NCBI RefSeq assembly: GCF_000504285.1 | Contig: NZ_KI632511.1 | Coordinates: 3,283,372-3,347,371, forward strand | Length of the DNA stretch: 64,000 nt | Direction of reading: 5' to 3' | Source: Actinospica robiniae DSM 44927 | GTDB lineage: Bacteria > Actinomycetota > Actinomycetes > Streptomycetales > Catenulisporaceae | Part shown: one piece after another, positions 18,859 through 27,098 of the stretch | Layout of the letters: every line of letters begins with the position of its first letter | Numbering within the stretch: position 1 is the stretch's first letter | Made by a program: the position numbers and the translations under genes | The notes under the pieces: generated by a model | Database searches by the model: none | What the model was told of the DNA's origin: nothing | The model's input: only the letters and a program-made list of their open reading frames with translations

Positions 18859-18890
18859 AGCGGCCCCGTCGTCGATACGACGGGGCCGCT
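18859..18890 (-). terminator. Rho-independent-like hairpin after the xylanase gene
   Basis: AGCGGCCCCGTCGT and its perfect complement enclose a CGAT loop, a 14-bp stem 30 bases beyond the xylanase stop on the minus strand. No clear U-tract follows, as is usual in high-GC actinomycetes. Confidence 0.75.
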
Positions 18891-18920
18891 CGGATTCCGC
18901 TCGGATGATCGGGCCGGGCG

Positions 18921-20441
18921 TCAGCCGCTCGTGCAGCTCGCTCCGTTCAGAGCGAAGTTGGTCGGGGCGGCGGTGTTGCCGGTGTGGTTGGCCTGGAACC
19001 CGAAGCTGGTGGTCGCGCCGGGGGCGATGGTCCCGTTGTAGCTGAGGTTCGCCGCCGACACGGAACCGGAGCTCGGGGAGATCGTGGCGTTCCACGCGTT
19101 GGTGATCGTCTGGCCGGACGCCAGGGTGAAGGTCAGCTTCCAGCCGTTGATCGTGCTCGTGCCGGTGTTCTTGACGGTGATCTGCTCGGTCAGGCCGGTG
19201 TTCCAGGCGCTGACCACATCAGAGACCGAACACGTCCCGGCCGCGCCGGAGGTGGGCGGAGCACTGCTCGGCGGGGCGCTGCTCGGCGGCGCGGAGCTGG
19301 GCGGGGTGGTCGGCGGCGGGGTCACCGAGGTGCCGCCGAGGGCGTTGACCACGGCGGTGTACGCGGGCTTGGGCTGGTAGTTCTGGTCGAACATGGTCGC
19401 GGCGCCCTGGCCGGAGAAGGTGCCGGGCACCCACGAGTCGGCGTCGCCCACGCCCCACTGGCTCACGCCGACGCAGCGCGTCACGCCGAGGCAGTCCTTG
19501 ACCACGTTGGCGAAGTCCGTGGCCTGCTGTTGCAGGTTGGCCGAGGTGGCCGGCAGGGTGATCCGGTCGTCGAGCTCGGTGACGGCGACGTCCAGGCCGA
19601 GGCTGGCGAAACGCTGCATGTTCGCCTGCATGTCCGAGGGGACCTGGCCCAGGATGAAGTGGCTCTCGAAGCCGATTCCATTGAGCGGCACGCCCTGCGA
19701 GAGCAGCGACTGGGCCAGCGAGTACATCGCGTTGCTCTTCGCGTTCTCGCCCTCGATGTTGTAGTCGTTGAGGTAGAGCTTCGCGTTCGGGTCGGCCGCG
19801 TGCGCGGTGCGCAGCGCGTCGGCGATGTAGCCCACGCCCATGGCGTTGTAGAAGGCGTCCGAGACGTACGAGCCGTCGCCGTTGAACGGCTCGTTGACCA
19901 CGTCCCAGCTGTAGACCTCGCCCTTGTAGTGGGTGACCTCGGTGGTGATGTGGGCTTCCATCGCGGCCTGCACCTGGGTGCTGGGCAGGCTGGAGACCCA
20001 CGAGGGCAGCTGGCTCTGCCAGACCAGGTTGTGGCCGCGCACCTTCATGCCGTGGGCCTGGGCGTAGGAGACGATCTGGTCGCCGGGGCCGAAGTTGTAG
20101 GAGCCGTTCGAGGGCTCGGTGGTGTCCCACTTCATCTCGTTGCCGGGGGTCACCATGTTGAACTGGGCGTTGGCGACGGCGGTCAGGGCGGAGTTGCTCA
20201 GGTTGCTCTGGGTCAGCGCGGTGCCGAAGTAGCGGCCGCCCTGGGCCGCGGCGAGGGAGCCGAGCGAGGTGGCGGCGTTGGCCGGGCCGGCCGCGGACAG
20301 CAGGGTCGCCCCGGCCGCGAGCACGACCGCGGTGACGGCGCCGGCCGCGGCCGTCAGCCGGCGGGAGTGCCAGGGCAGGGGCTCCGCGGCCGTGGCCGGG
20401 GTAGTGGTCCGGCCGGGCCGGGCGTGGGGGTCGGAGCGCAT
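18921..20441 (-). CDS. Secreted GH10 endo-1,4-beta-xylanase with CBM2
   Basis: The enzyme cleaves internal beta-1,4 bonds of xylan outside the cell. A long actinobacterial signal peptide ends at GPANAA. The GH10 barrel carries MKWDTTEPSNG, the HNLVWQSQLP loop, the acid/base Glu in WDVVNEPFNG and the nucleophile in VTELDDR. A linker of three PPSSA repeats leads to a CBM2 with the paired CxS...ASCTSG cysteines and NGWKLTF and ITNAWNA motifs. I start at ATG 20441 behind GGAAGGACACC rather than at 20510. About 506 residues, intact, and the best preserved enzyme of this degradation region. Confidence 0.92.
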   Translation of the reverse strand: MRSDPHARPGRTTTPATAAEPLPWHSRRLTAAAGAVTAVVLAAGATLLSAAGPANAATSLGSLAAAQGGRYFGTALTQSNLSNSALTAVANAQFNMVTPGNEMKWDTTEPSNGSYNFGPGDQIVSYAQAHGMKVRGHNLVWQSQLPSWVSSLPSTQVQAAMEAHITTEVTHYKGEVYSWDVVNEPFNGDGSYVSDAFYNAMGVGYIADALRTAHAADPNAKLYLNDYNIEGENAKSNAMYSLAQSLLSQGVPLNGIGFESHFILGQVPSDMQANMQRFASLGLDVAVTELDDRITLPATSANLQQQATDFANVVKDCLGVTRCVGVSQWGVGDADSWVPGTFSGQGAATMFDQNYQPKPAYTAVVNALGGTSVTPPPTTPPSSAPPSSAPPSSAPPTSGAAGTCSVSDVVSAWNTGLTEQITVKNTGTSTINGWKLTFTLASGQTITNAWNATISPSSGSVSAANLSYNGTIAPGATTSFGFQANHTGNTAAPTNFALNGASCTSG

Positions 20442-20921
20442 GAACCGGTGTCCTTCCGAGGTTTCGCGCAAGGGAATGTTTCGAAGCCTGATGCGGGCTC
20501 CGTCGAGCATTGCGGACGCTAAGCAGGGCTCGTCACGGCGTCAAGCGGCAGCTCATGGAAGTGGAAGCGTTGCAGTTGGGATATGAAAACTTTCATATCG
20601 CGGTCCTCGCGTGGCCCTGGTTTCGGCCTACCGGCGCCGTGGTCGGGCCGTGCCCGGGCGCCCCGCCGCGGACCGGTTCGACGCCGTCCGCCGGGCGGCC
20701 CGGATGATCAGGACCGCGCGATCCCTTTACGTTTCCTAACTTTTCCTTGTTTTCTCCACGCTACTACCAGTGCTATCTCAGCATGCATCGAACCTTGACA
20801 ACTTCGCAGGGCAGTTCTAGGGTACGCGACGCAATCGTTTGCGCTCTGCGCGCCACCCCACCGATCGCCGGAATCCGCGCACGTAGCGGCTTCCGCCTTC
20901 TCTCCGAAGGACGTGACCCCC
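20442..20921. other. Divergent intergenic region between two secreted hydrolases
   Basis: 480 bases without a convincing gene. It holds the promoters of the GH10 gene (minus) and the GH-A/ricin gene (plus), an AT-rich stretch with a perfect dyad at 20580-20599, and another AT-rich segment around 20720-20770 likely to contain the rightward promoter. Confidence 0.6.
20580..20599. promoter_or_regulatory. Palindromic operator, GATATGAAA-N2-TTTCATATC
   Basis: A perfect 9-bp dyad with a two-base centre, about 140 bases upstream of the xylanase start. The GAAA-N2-TTTC core resembles the CGAA/TTCG-type elements reported for xylan-inducible genes in Streptomyces and the general LacI/ROK operator form. 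It is the obvious candidate for substrate-dependent repression. Confidence 0.6.
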
Positions 20922-22655
20922 ATGCGAATACCCAAGGCGACGGCGCCCGGGCTCGCACTCCTGCTCGCCGCGGGATTCCTCGCGCCGGGCGCGCTCACCC
21001 CGGCATCCGCGGCATCCTCGTCCAACACCCTCGTGGTCAACGCGAGCACCAACCTGCGCTCGGTCACCCATGTGGCCTCCGGCGCGCTCTACGGCCTGTC
21101 CGCGAACGGCACGCCGTCCGCGGCCGATGTCAATCCCCTGCATCCCAGCAGCTTCGTCCAGATGGCCCCCGGCGGGAAGCAGCTGCCCAACGGCGAGCCC
21201 GCGCCCGCCGGTGACGCGCTGGTCGTGGCCCCCGAGGCGGCCGCGGCCGGCGCCAAGGTCATCGTGCGGATGCCCGACTGGTACCCGAACTTCCCGTACA
21301 AGTGGGTGAGCTGGTCCGACTGGCTCTCCGCGATCGACAAGCAGGTCGCCTCGGTCAAGTCCTCGGGCGCGAGCAACATCCAGGCCATGGAGATCTGGAA
21401 CGAGCCGGACTGGACCTGGAACACCTCGGCCGCCGGCAGTTTCAACGCCGGCTGGGTCGAGTCGTACCAGGAGATCCGCAAGAACGACTCGAGCATCCCG
21501 ATCGACGGGCCGAGCTACTCGGCCTGGAACCAGAGCTCGATGTCCTCGTTCCTGAGCTACGCCAAGGCGAACAACGCCCTTCCGCAGTACCTGAGCTGGC
21601 ACGAGCTGCAGGGCCAGCAGAACATCGTCGCCGACGTGGCCGCGTGCGTGGCGCTGGAGAAGAGCCTCGGCATCAGCCCCCTGCCGATCGTGATCGAGGA
21701 GTACGCCACCACCAGCGAGGCCGGCGTGCCCGGCCCGCTGGCCGGCTACATCGCGAAGTTCGAGCGGGCCGGCGTGTACGAGGCCGATCTCGCCTTCTGG
21801 AACCAGTACGGCACCATGGGCGACACGCTCACCGGCACCGGCGGCGCGCAGAACGCGGCCTGGTGGCTGTATGACTGGTACGGCCAGATGAGCGGCGAGA
21901 TGGTCTCCACCGTTCCGCCGGCGCAGACCGGCATCGACGGAGCCGCCTCGGTCAACTCCGCCCGCAACCAGGTCAACGTGATCTTCGGCGGCGGCAGCGG
22001 CTCGGCCGCGGTCACCGTCAACGGGCTGAGCAGCCTGTCCGGCTTCAGCGGCACCGCGCACGCGGTGCTCGAACAGGTCGTCTCGGCCGGCCGGACCACG
22101 GCCTCGCTCGGGCCGCAGACGGTCTCCGTGGGCGATTACACCATCTCCAACGGATCGATCACCGTGCCGGTCAACTCGATGAACGCGTCGAACGGCTACC
22201 AGCTCATCGTGACTCCGACACCGTCCACGCTGTCCGGCACGTTCAAGCTGCAGAACGTCAACAGCGGCCTGGTGCTCGGCATCAGCGGCGCCTCGACCGC
22301 GTCGGGGGCCGGCGCGCTGCAGTGGACTGACAACGGCACCGCCGACCACGAGTGGAAGCTGGTCAGCCAGGGCAGCGACAAGTACAAGATCGTGAACGTG
22401 AACAGCGGCCTGGTCCTAGGCATCACGAACGCCTCCACGGCCGCCGGTGCCGACGCGTTGCAATGGACTGACAACGGTACCGCTGATCACCTGTGGTACA
22501 TCAACCCGGTCGGCAACGGCGAGTATCAAATCGTCAATGCCAACAGCGGTTTGGCTCTCGGCATCGCCAACGCCTCGACCACGTCCGGCGCCTTGGCGCT
22601 GCAATGGAACGACAACGGCACCTCAGACCATCTGTGGAAGCTCGTGAGCTCCTGA
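20922..22655 (+). CDS. Secreted clan GH-A glycoside hydrolase with C-terminal ricin (CBM13-like) domain
   Basis: A signal peptide (RIPKATAPGLALLLAAG to PASAAS) is followed by a barrel of about 400 residues with WNEP in MEIWNEPDWTWN as acid/base and IVIEEYATT as nucleophile candidate, a GH39/GH5-like arrangement. Three near-identical QxW-type units at the C-terminus (NVNSGLVLGI...LQWTDNGTADHxW) form a beta-trefoil carbohydrate-binding module. I choose ATG 20922 since GAAGGA lies 10 bases upstream; GTG 20913 is too close. The exact family and substrate are uncertain; xylan- or galactan-derived chains are plausible from the neighbour. Confidence 0.82.
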   Translation: MRIPKATAPGLALLLAAGFLAPGALTPASAASSSNTLVVNASTNLRSVTHVASGALYGLSANGTPSAADVNPLHPSSFVQMAPGGKQLPNGEPAPAGDALVVAPEAAAAGAKVIVRMPDWYPNFPYKWVSWSDWLSAIDKQVASVKSSGASNIQAMEIWNEPDWTWNTSAAGSFNAGWVESYQEIRKNDSSIPIDGPSYSAWNQSSMSSFLSYAKANNALPQYLSWHELQGQQNIVADVAACVALEKSLGISPLPIVIEEYATTSEAGVPGPLAGYIAKFERAGVYEADLAFWNQYGTMGDTLTGTGGAQNAAWWLYDWYGQMSGEMVSTVPPAQTGIDGAASVNSARNQVNVIFGGGSGSAAVTVNGLSSLSGFSGTAHAVLEQVVSAGRTTASLGPQTVSVGDYTISNGSITVPVNSMNASNGYQLIVTPTPSTLSGTFKLQNVNSGLVLGISGASTASGAGALQWTDNGTADHEWKLVSQGSDKYKIVNVNSGLVLGITNASTAAGADALQWTDNGTADHLWYINPVGNGEYQIVNANSGLALGIANASTTSGALALQWNDNGTSDHLWKLVSS

Positions 22656-22672
22656 CATAAGGAGCGTTGAGC

Positions 22673-22713
22673 ACGGCACGGGTCCCGCGAATTTCAGGCG
22701 GGGCCCGTGCCGT
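22673..22713. terminator. Bidirectional terminator between GH-A and sigma genes
   Basis: ACGGCACGGGTCCCGC (22673-22688) pairs with GCGGGGCCCGTGCCGT (22698-22713), 15 of 16 positions with one possible G-U. It lies between two convergent genes and overlaps the last codons of the sigma factor, so it can end transcription from both sides. Confidence 0.75.
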
Positions 22714-23974
22714 CCATTGCGGCGGCGCGGCCGGAGAGATAGCGGCGTTCGGGAAGACTGGCGGTGCGCCGGGCGGCTTCGCGGTAGTCGGTCACGGCGC
22801 CGGAGGGGTCGCCGGACATCTCCTTCAAGTGCGCGCGGGTCGCCAGGAGACGGTGGTTGCGCGCGAGCCGGCCGTCTTGTTCGAGGGCTACGACGAGATC
22901 CAGGCCCGCTTCGGGCCCGCGCACCATGGCGACCGCGACCGCTTTGTTCAATGTGGTCATGGGATTCGGCGCGACTTGCTCCAGCAGATCGTAGAGCCCG
23001 AGGATCTGCGGCCAATCAGTGTCCTGTATCGTCGGCGACTCGTCGTGCACGGCCGCGATCGCGGCGTTCAGCTGGTACGGGCCGACCACGCCCCGCGGCA
23101 GCACCTCGGAGATCAGGGCGACGCCCTCCGTGATCGAGTCCTGAGTCCAGAGTCCGCGATCCTGCTCGGCCAAGGGCACGAGCGCGCCGCCGGGCGACGT
23201 GCGGGCGGGGCGGCGGGCGTCCGTCAGCAGCATCAGGGCCAGCAGTCCGGCCGTCTCACCGTCCTCCGGCAGCGCGCGGCGCAGAAGGCGGGTGAGCCGG
23301 ATCGCCTCGTCGGACAAACTCGGCGCAGTCAGGTCCTCGCCCGACGAGGCGGTGTATCCCTCGTTGAAGACCAGGTACAGGACGTGCTGGACCGCCCGCA
23401 GACGTTCCGCGGCCTCCGCTTCGCCGGCCGGCATCTCGAACCTTATGCCGCCGGATTTGATCGTCGCCTTCGCCCGGCTGATGCGCTGCGCCATCGTCCC
23501 CTCGGGCACCAGGAACGCCGCCGCGATCTGCGCCGTCGTCAAACCGCCGACGGCGCGCAGCGTCAGCGCGATCTGGCTGGGCACGGACAACGCCGGATGG
23601 CAGCACAGGAACAGCAACTCCAGCGAGTCGTCCCGGTCCGTCGGCCCGCCCCGCGCGACCGAGTCGGCGGGACGGGCGAGCAGCTCGGACTGAGGCGTCG
23701 CCGCGAACACCGCGTCCTCACGCCGCCGACGCGACGTGTCGCTGCGGTACTCGTCGATCAGCACTCGGGTGGCCACCGTGAGCAGCCAGCTGAGCGGGTG
23801 GACCGGGACGCCGTCCTCGGGCCAGAGCCGCGCGGCCTTGATCAGCGCCTCCTGGGTGGCGTCCTCGCACGTGTCGAAGCGGCCGTAGCGGCGCGTGAGC
23901 GTGCCGAGGACTTGCGGCGCCAGCTCGCGCAGCAGGTCCTCGACCCGTCGACGGTCGTCAGTCACCGCATCCAC
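22694..23974 (-). CDS. ECF sigma factor of the ECF42 type
   Basis: A 426-residue sigma factor. Region 2 carries YGRFDTCEDATQEALIKAARLWP and WLLTVATRVLIDEYR; region 4 carries LTTAQIAAAFLVPEGTMAQRISRAKATI. A C-terminal TPR-like extension of about 220 residues (YLVFNEGYTA, NPMTTLNKAVAVAMVRGPEAGL) is diagnostic of ECF42. In this group the sigma works without an anti-sigma factor and is paired with DGPF/YCII proteins, matching the gene four bases upstream. It directs RNA polymerase to a TGTCGA/CGTC-like promoter, a copy of which precedes the pair. Confidence 0.9.
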   Translation of the reverse strand: MDAVTDDRRRVEDLLRELAPQVLGTLTRRYGRFDTCEDATQEALIKAARLWPEDGVPVHPLSWLLTVATRVLIDEYRSDTSRRRREDAVFAATPQSELLARPADSVARGGPTDRDDSLELLFLCCHPALSVPSQIALTLRAVGGLTTAQIAAAFLVPEGTMAQRISRAKATIKSGGIRFEMPAGEAEAAERLRAVQHVLYLVFNEGYTASSGEDLTAPSLSDEAIRLTRLLRRALPEDGETAGLLALMLLTDARRPARTSPGGALVPLAEQDRGLWTQDSITEGVALISEVLPRGVVGPYQLNAAIAAVHDESPTIQDTDWPQILGLYDLLEQVAPNPMTTLNKAVAVAMVRGPEAGLDLVVALEQDGRLARNHRLLATRAHLKEMSGDPSGAVTDYREAARRTASLPERRYLSGRAAAMDGTGPA

Positions 23975-23978
23975 CGGC

Positions 23979-24341
23979 TCAGACGTCGTTCGCGGCTTCG
24001 TGCAGGATCGGCCAGACCTCGGTCGGGTTCTGGTCGGCCCACGGCATGTCCGCGGCCAGCTCGTAGGCCCGCTCCTCGCTCTCGACGTCGATCAGGTAGA
24101 ACGAGGCCATGTACTCCTTCGTCTCCAGGTAGGGCCCGTCGCTCACGGCCGGCTCGCCGTCCCGTCGGGTGACCAGTCTCGCGGCCACCGCGTCGGCCAG
24201 CCCGAAGGCGCCGAGCAGCTCGCCGGTCGCGGTGTACTTCTTGTTGTAGGCGTCCTGCTTGGCGATCTCCTGCGGAAACTGCTCGGCCGGGATGCTCGCC
24301 CACTTCTCCTGGTTGCCGTAGATCATGAGCAGGTACTTCAT
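23979..24341 (-). CDS. DGPF/YCII-domain protein, partner of ECF42 sigma
   Basis: A 120-residue YCII-fold protein. The name-giving motif is present as DGPYLETKEYMASFYLIDVESEERA, and MKYLLMIYGNQE forms the first strand. It is the first gene of a two-gene operon, four bases before the sigma gene. Partners of this kind are the conserved and often the only targets of ECF42 sigma factors; biochemical function is unknown. Confidence 0.9.
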   Translation of the reverse strand: MKYLLMIYGNQEKWASIPAEQFPQEIAKQDAYNKKYTATGELLGAFGLADAVAARLVTRRDGEPAVSDGPYLETKEYMASFYLIDVESEERAYELAADMPWADQNPTEVWPILHEAANDV

Positions 24342-24391
24342 CGTGGTCGCCTTCCTCTCGGTCTGCGCGCCCGTTCGGCGCTCTCACTGAC

Positions 24392-24420
24392 GTGACGGAG
24401 CCGTCCCCGCGCCCTCGACA
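24392..24420 (-). promoter_or_regulatory. Candidate ECF42-dependent promoter
   Basis: On the minus strand, TGTCGA (24420-24415) is followed after 17 bases by CGTCAC (24397-24392). This matches the TGTCGA -35 and CGA/TC -10 described for ECF42 of Streptomyces venezuelae. It lies about 50 bases upstream of the YCII start, so the sigma would drive its own operon. Confidence 0.65.
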
Positions 24421-24528
24421 CGGTCCGCTCGATTTCTTTCTACCGAATCCGCTCGGGCCCGATGTAGAGACGCGCGCGGCGGGACCGTCTCCCCGGTGAG
24501 AGCACCGTCCGCAATCGAGGAGGAACCC

Positions 24529-24978
24529 ATGTCCAGCTCCGCCGCGTCCCTCGCGTTCCTGTCCCGCCGTCCGGTGTGGCAGGTCGCGTACCTCGCCGGG
24601 CTCGCCGCGAGCGTCGTCGTCGAGGTGTGGGGGCTGGCCGCGCGCCTGGCCGACGTGCCGATGCGCGCGGCCGGCTTCGGCTCGCATCAGGCCTCGACGA
24701 TCACTGTCGGCATGTTAGCGATGGGGACGATGGTGGTGACGTTCTGGTTCACCTTCGTCGTGATCGCACTGGCCCGCTTCGCTCGCGACCCTGCCCGGAT
24801 CTACCTCGGCCTGACGCTGCCGCTGCTCGCGCTCTCACTCCTCGTGCCGCTGACGGCCCAGGATACGGCGGTCTCCACCAAGCTGGTCCTCGCCGCCGCT
24901 CACCTGATCGCCGGAGCCGTGGTCATCCCGATCGTGGCGCGGCGGCTCGCGGCCGGGAAGTCGGCGGTGGTGAGGTAG
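24529..24978 (+). CDS. DUF6069-like four-helix membrane protein
   Basis: The 149-residue product shows four hydrophobic segments: VAYLAGLAASVVVEVWGLAAR, STITVGMLAMGTMVVTFWFTFVV, IYLGLTLPLLALSLLVPL and LVLAAAHLIAGAVVIPIV. The charged loop ALARFARDPARI and the length match the DUF6069 family. ATG 24529 is preferred because GAGGAGGAACCC precedes it. It diverges from the ECF42 operon and its 3' end overlaps the convergent ligase gene by 79 bases. Function unknown. Confidence 0.65.
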   Translation: MSSSAASLAFLSRRPVWQVAYLAGLAASVVVEVWGLAARLADVPMRAAGFGSHQASTITVGMLAMGTMVVTFWFTFVVIALARFARDPARIYLGLTLPLLALSLLVPLTAQDTAVSTKLVLAAAHLIAGAVVIPIVARRLAAGKSAVVR

Positions 24979-27098
24979 CTGCCGGTGCGCTGGCTGTCGC
25001 TCTGCTCGATGAGCCGGGCGAGGGCAGCCACCGCGTCGGGGACGGGGGTGAGATGGCCCGCCGCCTGCTCCTGGCGCAGCCAGTCGGAGACCTTGGCGGA
25101 CCACGAGCCCGGGGCCGCCTCGGTGGCGAGCTGCGTTTCGCCGAGCCCGATCTCCAGCAGCCCGGGGTGGAAGCTGAAGACCGCGACACCGTAGCGGCGG
25201 GTCTCGGCGGCGAGGTTCTCGGTCAGCTTGATCAGCGCCGCCTTCGACACCGAGTACGCGGACAGGTGCGGCCACTGCGCGACGCCCGCGTGGCTGACGA
25301 TGTTGACGATCCGGCCCTGCCGACGCTGCGTCATCACCGGCAGCACGGCGCTGCAGGCGAGCGCGGCGCTGCGCAGGTTCACCGTGATCGCCGCCCACCA
25401 CTGGTCCGGGTCGATCTTCCACAGCTCTCCGACGGGTCCCTGCACGCCGGCGTTGTTCACCAGCGTGCCGACGGGTCCGAACTCTGCTTCGGTGCGGCAC
25501 AGCACCGCCTCGAACGCGCCCGGCTCGGCGAGGTCGGCGGGAACGGAGAGGACGTCGCCGCCGAGTGCGCGCAGTTCCTCCTCGGCCCGGGCGAGCCGGT
25601 CGGAGCCACGCGCGGTCAGGACGACGCGGTGGCCGCGGCGGACGAGTTCCTCGGCGGCCGCGCGTCCGAAGCCGCGGCTGCCGCCGGTGACGACGGTGAC
25701 GGGCGCGCCGTTCCTCGTCGCAAGCCTGTGCCGCAGGACCTTTCCGCCCGAGTTGCGAGGAAGGGCCGCGACGAATTCGATCGCTCGGACCTTCTTATAG
25801 GGTGCGACGCGTTCGGCCACGTAGGCCAGCAGTTCCGCTCCGTCGGCGCCGGACGCGACGACGAAGGCTTTGGGCACCTCGCCGTAGCGCTCGTCCGGTA
25901 CGCCGACCACTGCCGCGTCGATCACGTCAGGGTGCTGCGCCAGTACGGCTTCGAGCTCGCCCGGCGCGACCTGATTGCCGTTGCACTTGATCAGCTCTTT
26001 GATGCGTCCGACGATCCGGTAGCCGCCGTCGACCGCTCGCTCGACCACGTCGCCGGTCGGCAGCCAGCCCTCCTGCACGAAATCCGGGCTGGACATCCAC
26101 AGCTCGCCCGGCTCGCCCGGATCCGCCTCCCGGCCGGTCGCATGATCCACCAGGCGGCAGCGGATACCGGGCAGCGGCAGCCCGATCGAGCCGGGCTCGG
26201 GCCGGGCGTCGTCGGGGACGGTATGGGTGGCGCCGCCCGCCTCGGTCATGCCGTAGTTCTCCACGATCCGCACGCCGAGCCGGGTCGCGGCGTGCTCGGC
26301 GAGGTCCGCTCCGAGCGGGGATCCGGCCGAGACGATCGCGCGCAGGCCGGCCAGCTCGCGATGGCGCGGGTGGTCGGCGAGCCTGCGCAGGATGGTGGGG
26401 ACGAGATAGAGGAGCGTGGCCCGGTGGCGCACGATCGCGTCGATCATCAGATCGAGGTCGAAGCGGGCGAGGGTGAGCACGCTCGCTCCGGCACGCAGAG
26501 CCGGGTGCAGCGCCGACTGGACGCCGTAGACGTGTGAGAGCGCGACGGCGCAGAAGACGACGTCGTCGGCCTCGACCCGGTGGACGGCCTCGAGGCGGGC
26601 GAGCGCGCCGATGAGGCTGCGGTGCGGCAGAGAGACGGGCTTGGGCGTGCCCGTGGTGCCGCTCGACATGAACACCATCGCCGGCGCGTCACCGTCCGCC
26701 CCGTCCGCCCCGTCTGACGAGCGCGATGGGGCCGGGCCGCACACGGCGGCCTCGATGGCGCCCGGCGGCTCGCAGATCAGCAGACCGGCGCCGGTCTGCA
26801 CCATCGCCGAGCCGGTCTCGGGCTCGGTCGTCAGGGCATTGAGTGAGACGGCCACCGCGCCCAGGCTCAGGATCGCGTGCTGGACGAGGGGCAGCTGCGG
26901 CCCGTTGGGCATGCGCACGGCCGCGGCCATGCCGGGTCTCAGGCCTTGATGACGCAGAACCTGGGCGATCTCCTCGATCCGCGCGGGGATCCGGCCGAAG
27001 GTGATCGCCTCGCCGGTCGCGGCGTCGACGACGGCGGGCTTGTCCCCGTATTCGGCCGCTCGGCCCAGGACGTAATCCGTCAGGAGGCTGCCACTCAT
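24900..27098 (-). CDS. Acyl-CoA/AMP ligase fused to short-chain dehydrogenase
   Basis: A 732-residue bifunctional protein. Residues 1-500 form an ANL adenylating enzyme: MVFMSSGTTGTPKPVSLPH (A3), VENYGMTEAGG (A5), WLPTGDV, GRIKELIKCNGNQVAPGELE (A8) and PRNSGGKVLR with the A10 lysine. Without any carrier-protein domain it passes straight into a classical SDR: VTGGSRGFGRAAAEEL for NAD(P), NNAG, the catalytic Ser in NIVSHAG and YSVSK. The ATG overlaps the previous stop (ATGA), so it is coupled to the chorismate-lyase-like fusion. I infer activation of an aromatic acid and a redox step on the product; the layout recalls a carboxylate reductase without its T domain. Confidence 0.85.
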   Translation of the reverse strand: MSGSLLTDYVLGRAAEYGDKPAVVDAATGEAITFGRIPARIEEIAQVLRHQGLRPGMAAAVRMPNGPQLPLVQHAILSLGAVAVSLNALTTEPETGSAMVQTGAGLLICEPPGAIEAAVCGPAPSRSSDGADGADGDAPAMVFMSSGTTGTPKPVSLPHRSLIGALARLEAVHRVEADDVVFCAVALSHVYGVQSALHPALRAGASVLTLARFDLDLMIDAIVRHRATLLYLVPTILRRLADHPRHRELAGLRAIVSAGSPLGADLAEHAATRLGVRIVENYGMTEAGGATHTVPDDARPEPGSIGLPLPGIRCRLVDHATGREADPGEPGELWMSSPDFVQEGWLPTGDVVERAVDGGYRIVGRIKELIKCNGNQVAPGELEAVLAQHPDVIDAAVVGVPDERYGEVPKAFVVASGADGAELLAYVAERVAPYKKVRAIEFVAALPRNSGGKVLRHRLATRNGAPVTVVTGGSRGFGRAAAEELVRRGHRVVLTARGSDRLARAEEELRALGGDVLSVPADLAEPGAFEAVLCRTEAEFGPVGTLVNNAGVQGPVGELWKIDPDQWWAAITVNLRSAALACSAVLPVMTQRRQGRIVNIVSHAGVAQWPHLSAYSVSKAALIKLTENLAAETRRYGVAVFSFHPGLLEIGLGETQLATEAAPGSWSAKVSDWLRQEQAAGHLTPVPDAVAALARLIEQSDSQRTGSYLTTADFPAASRRATIGMTTAPAIR

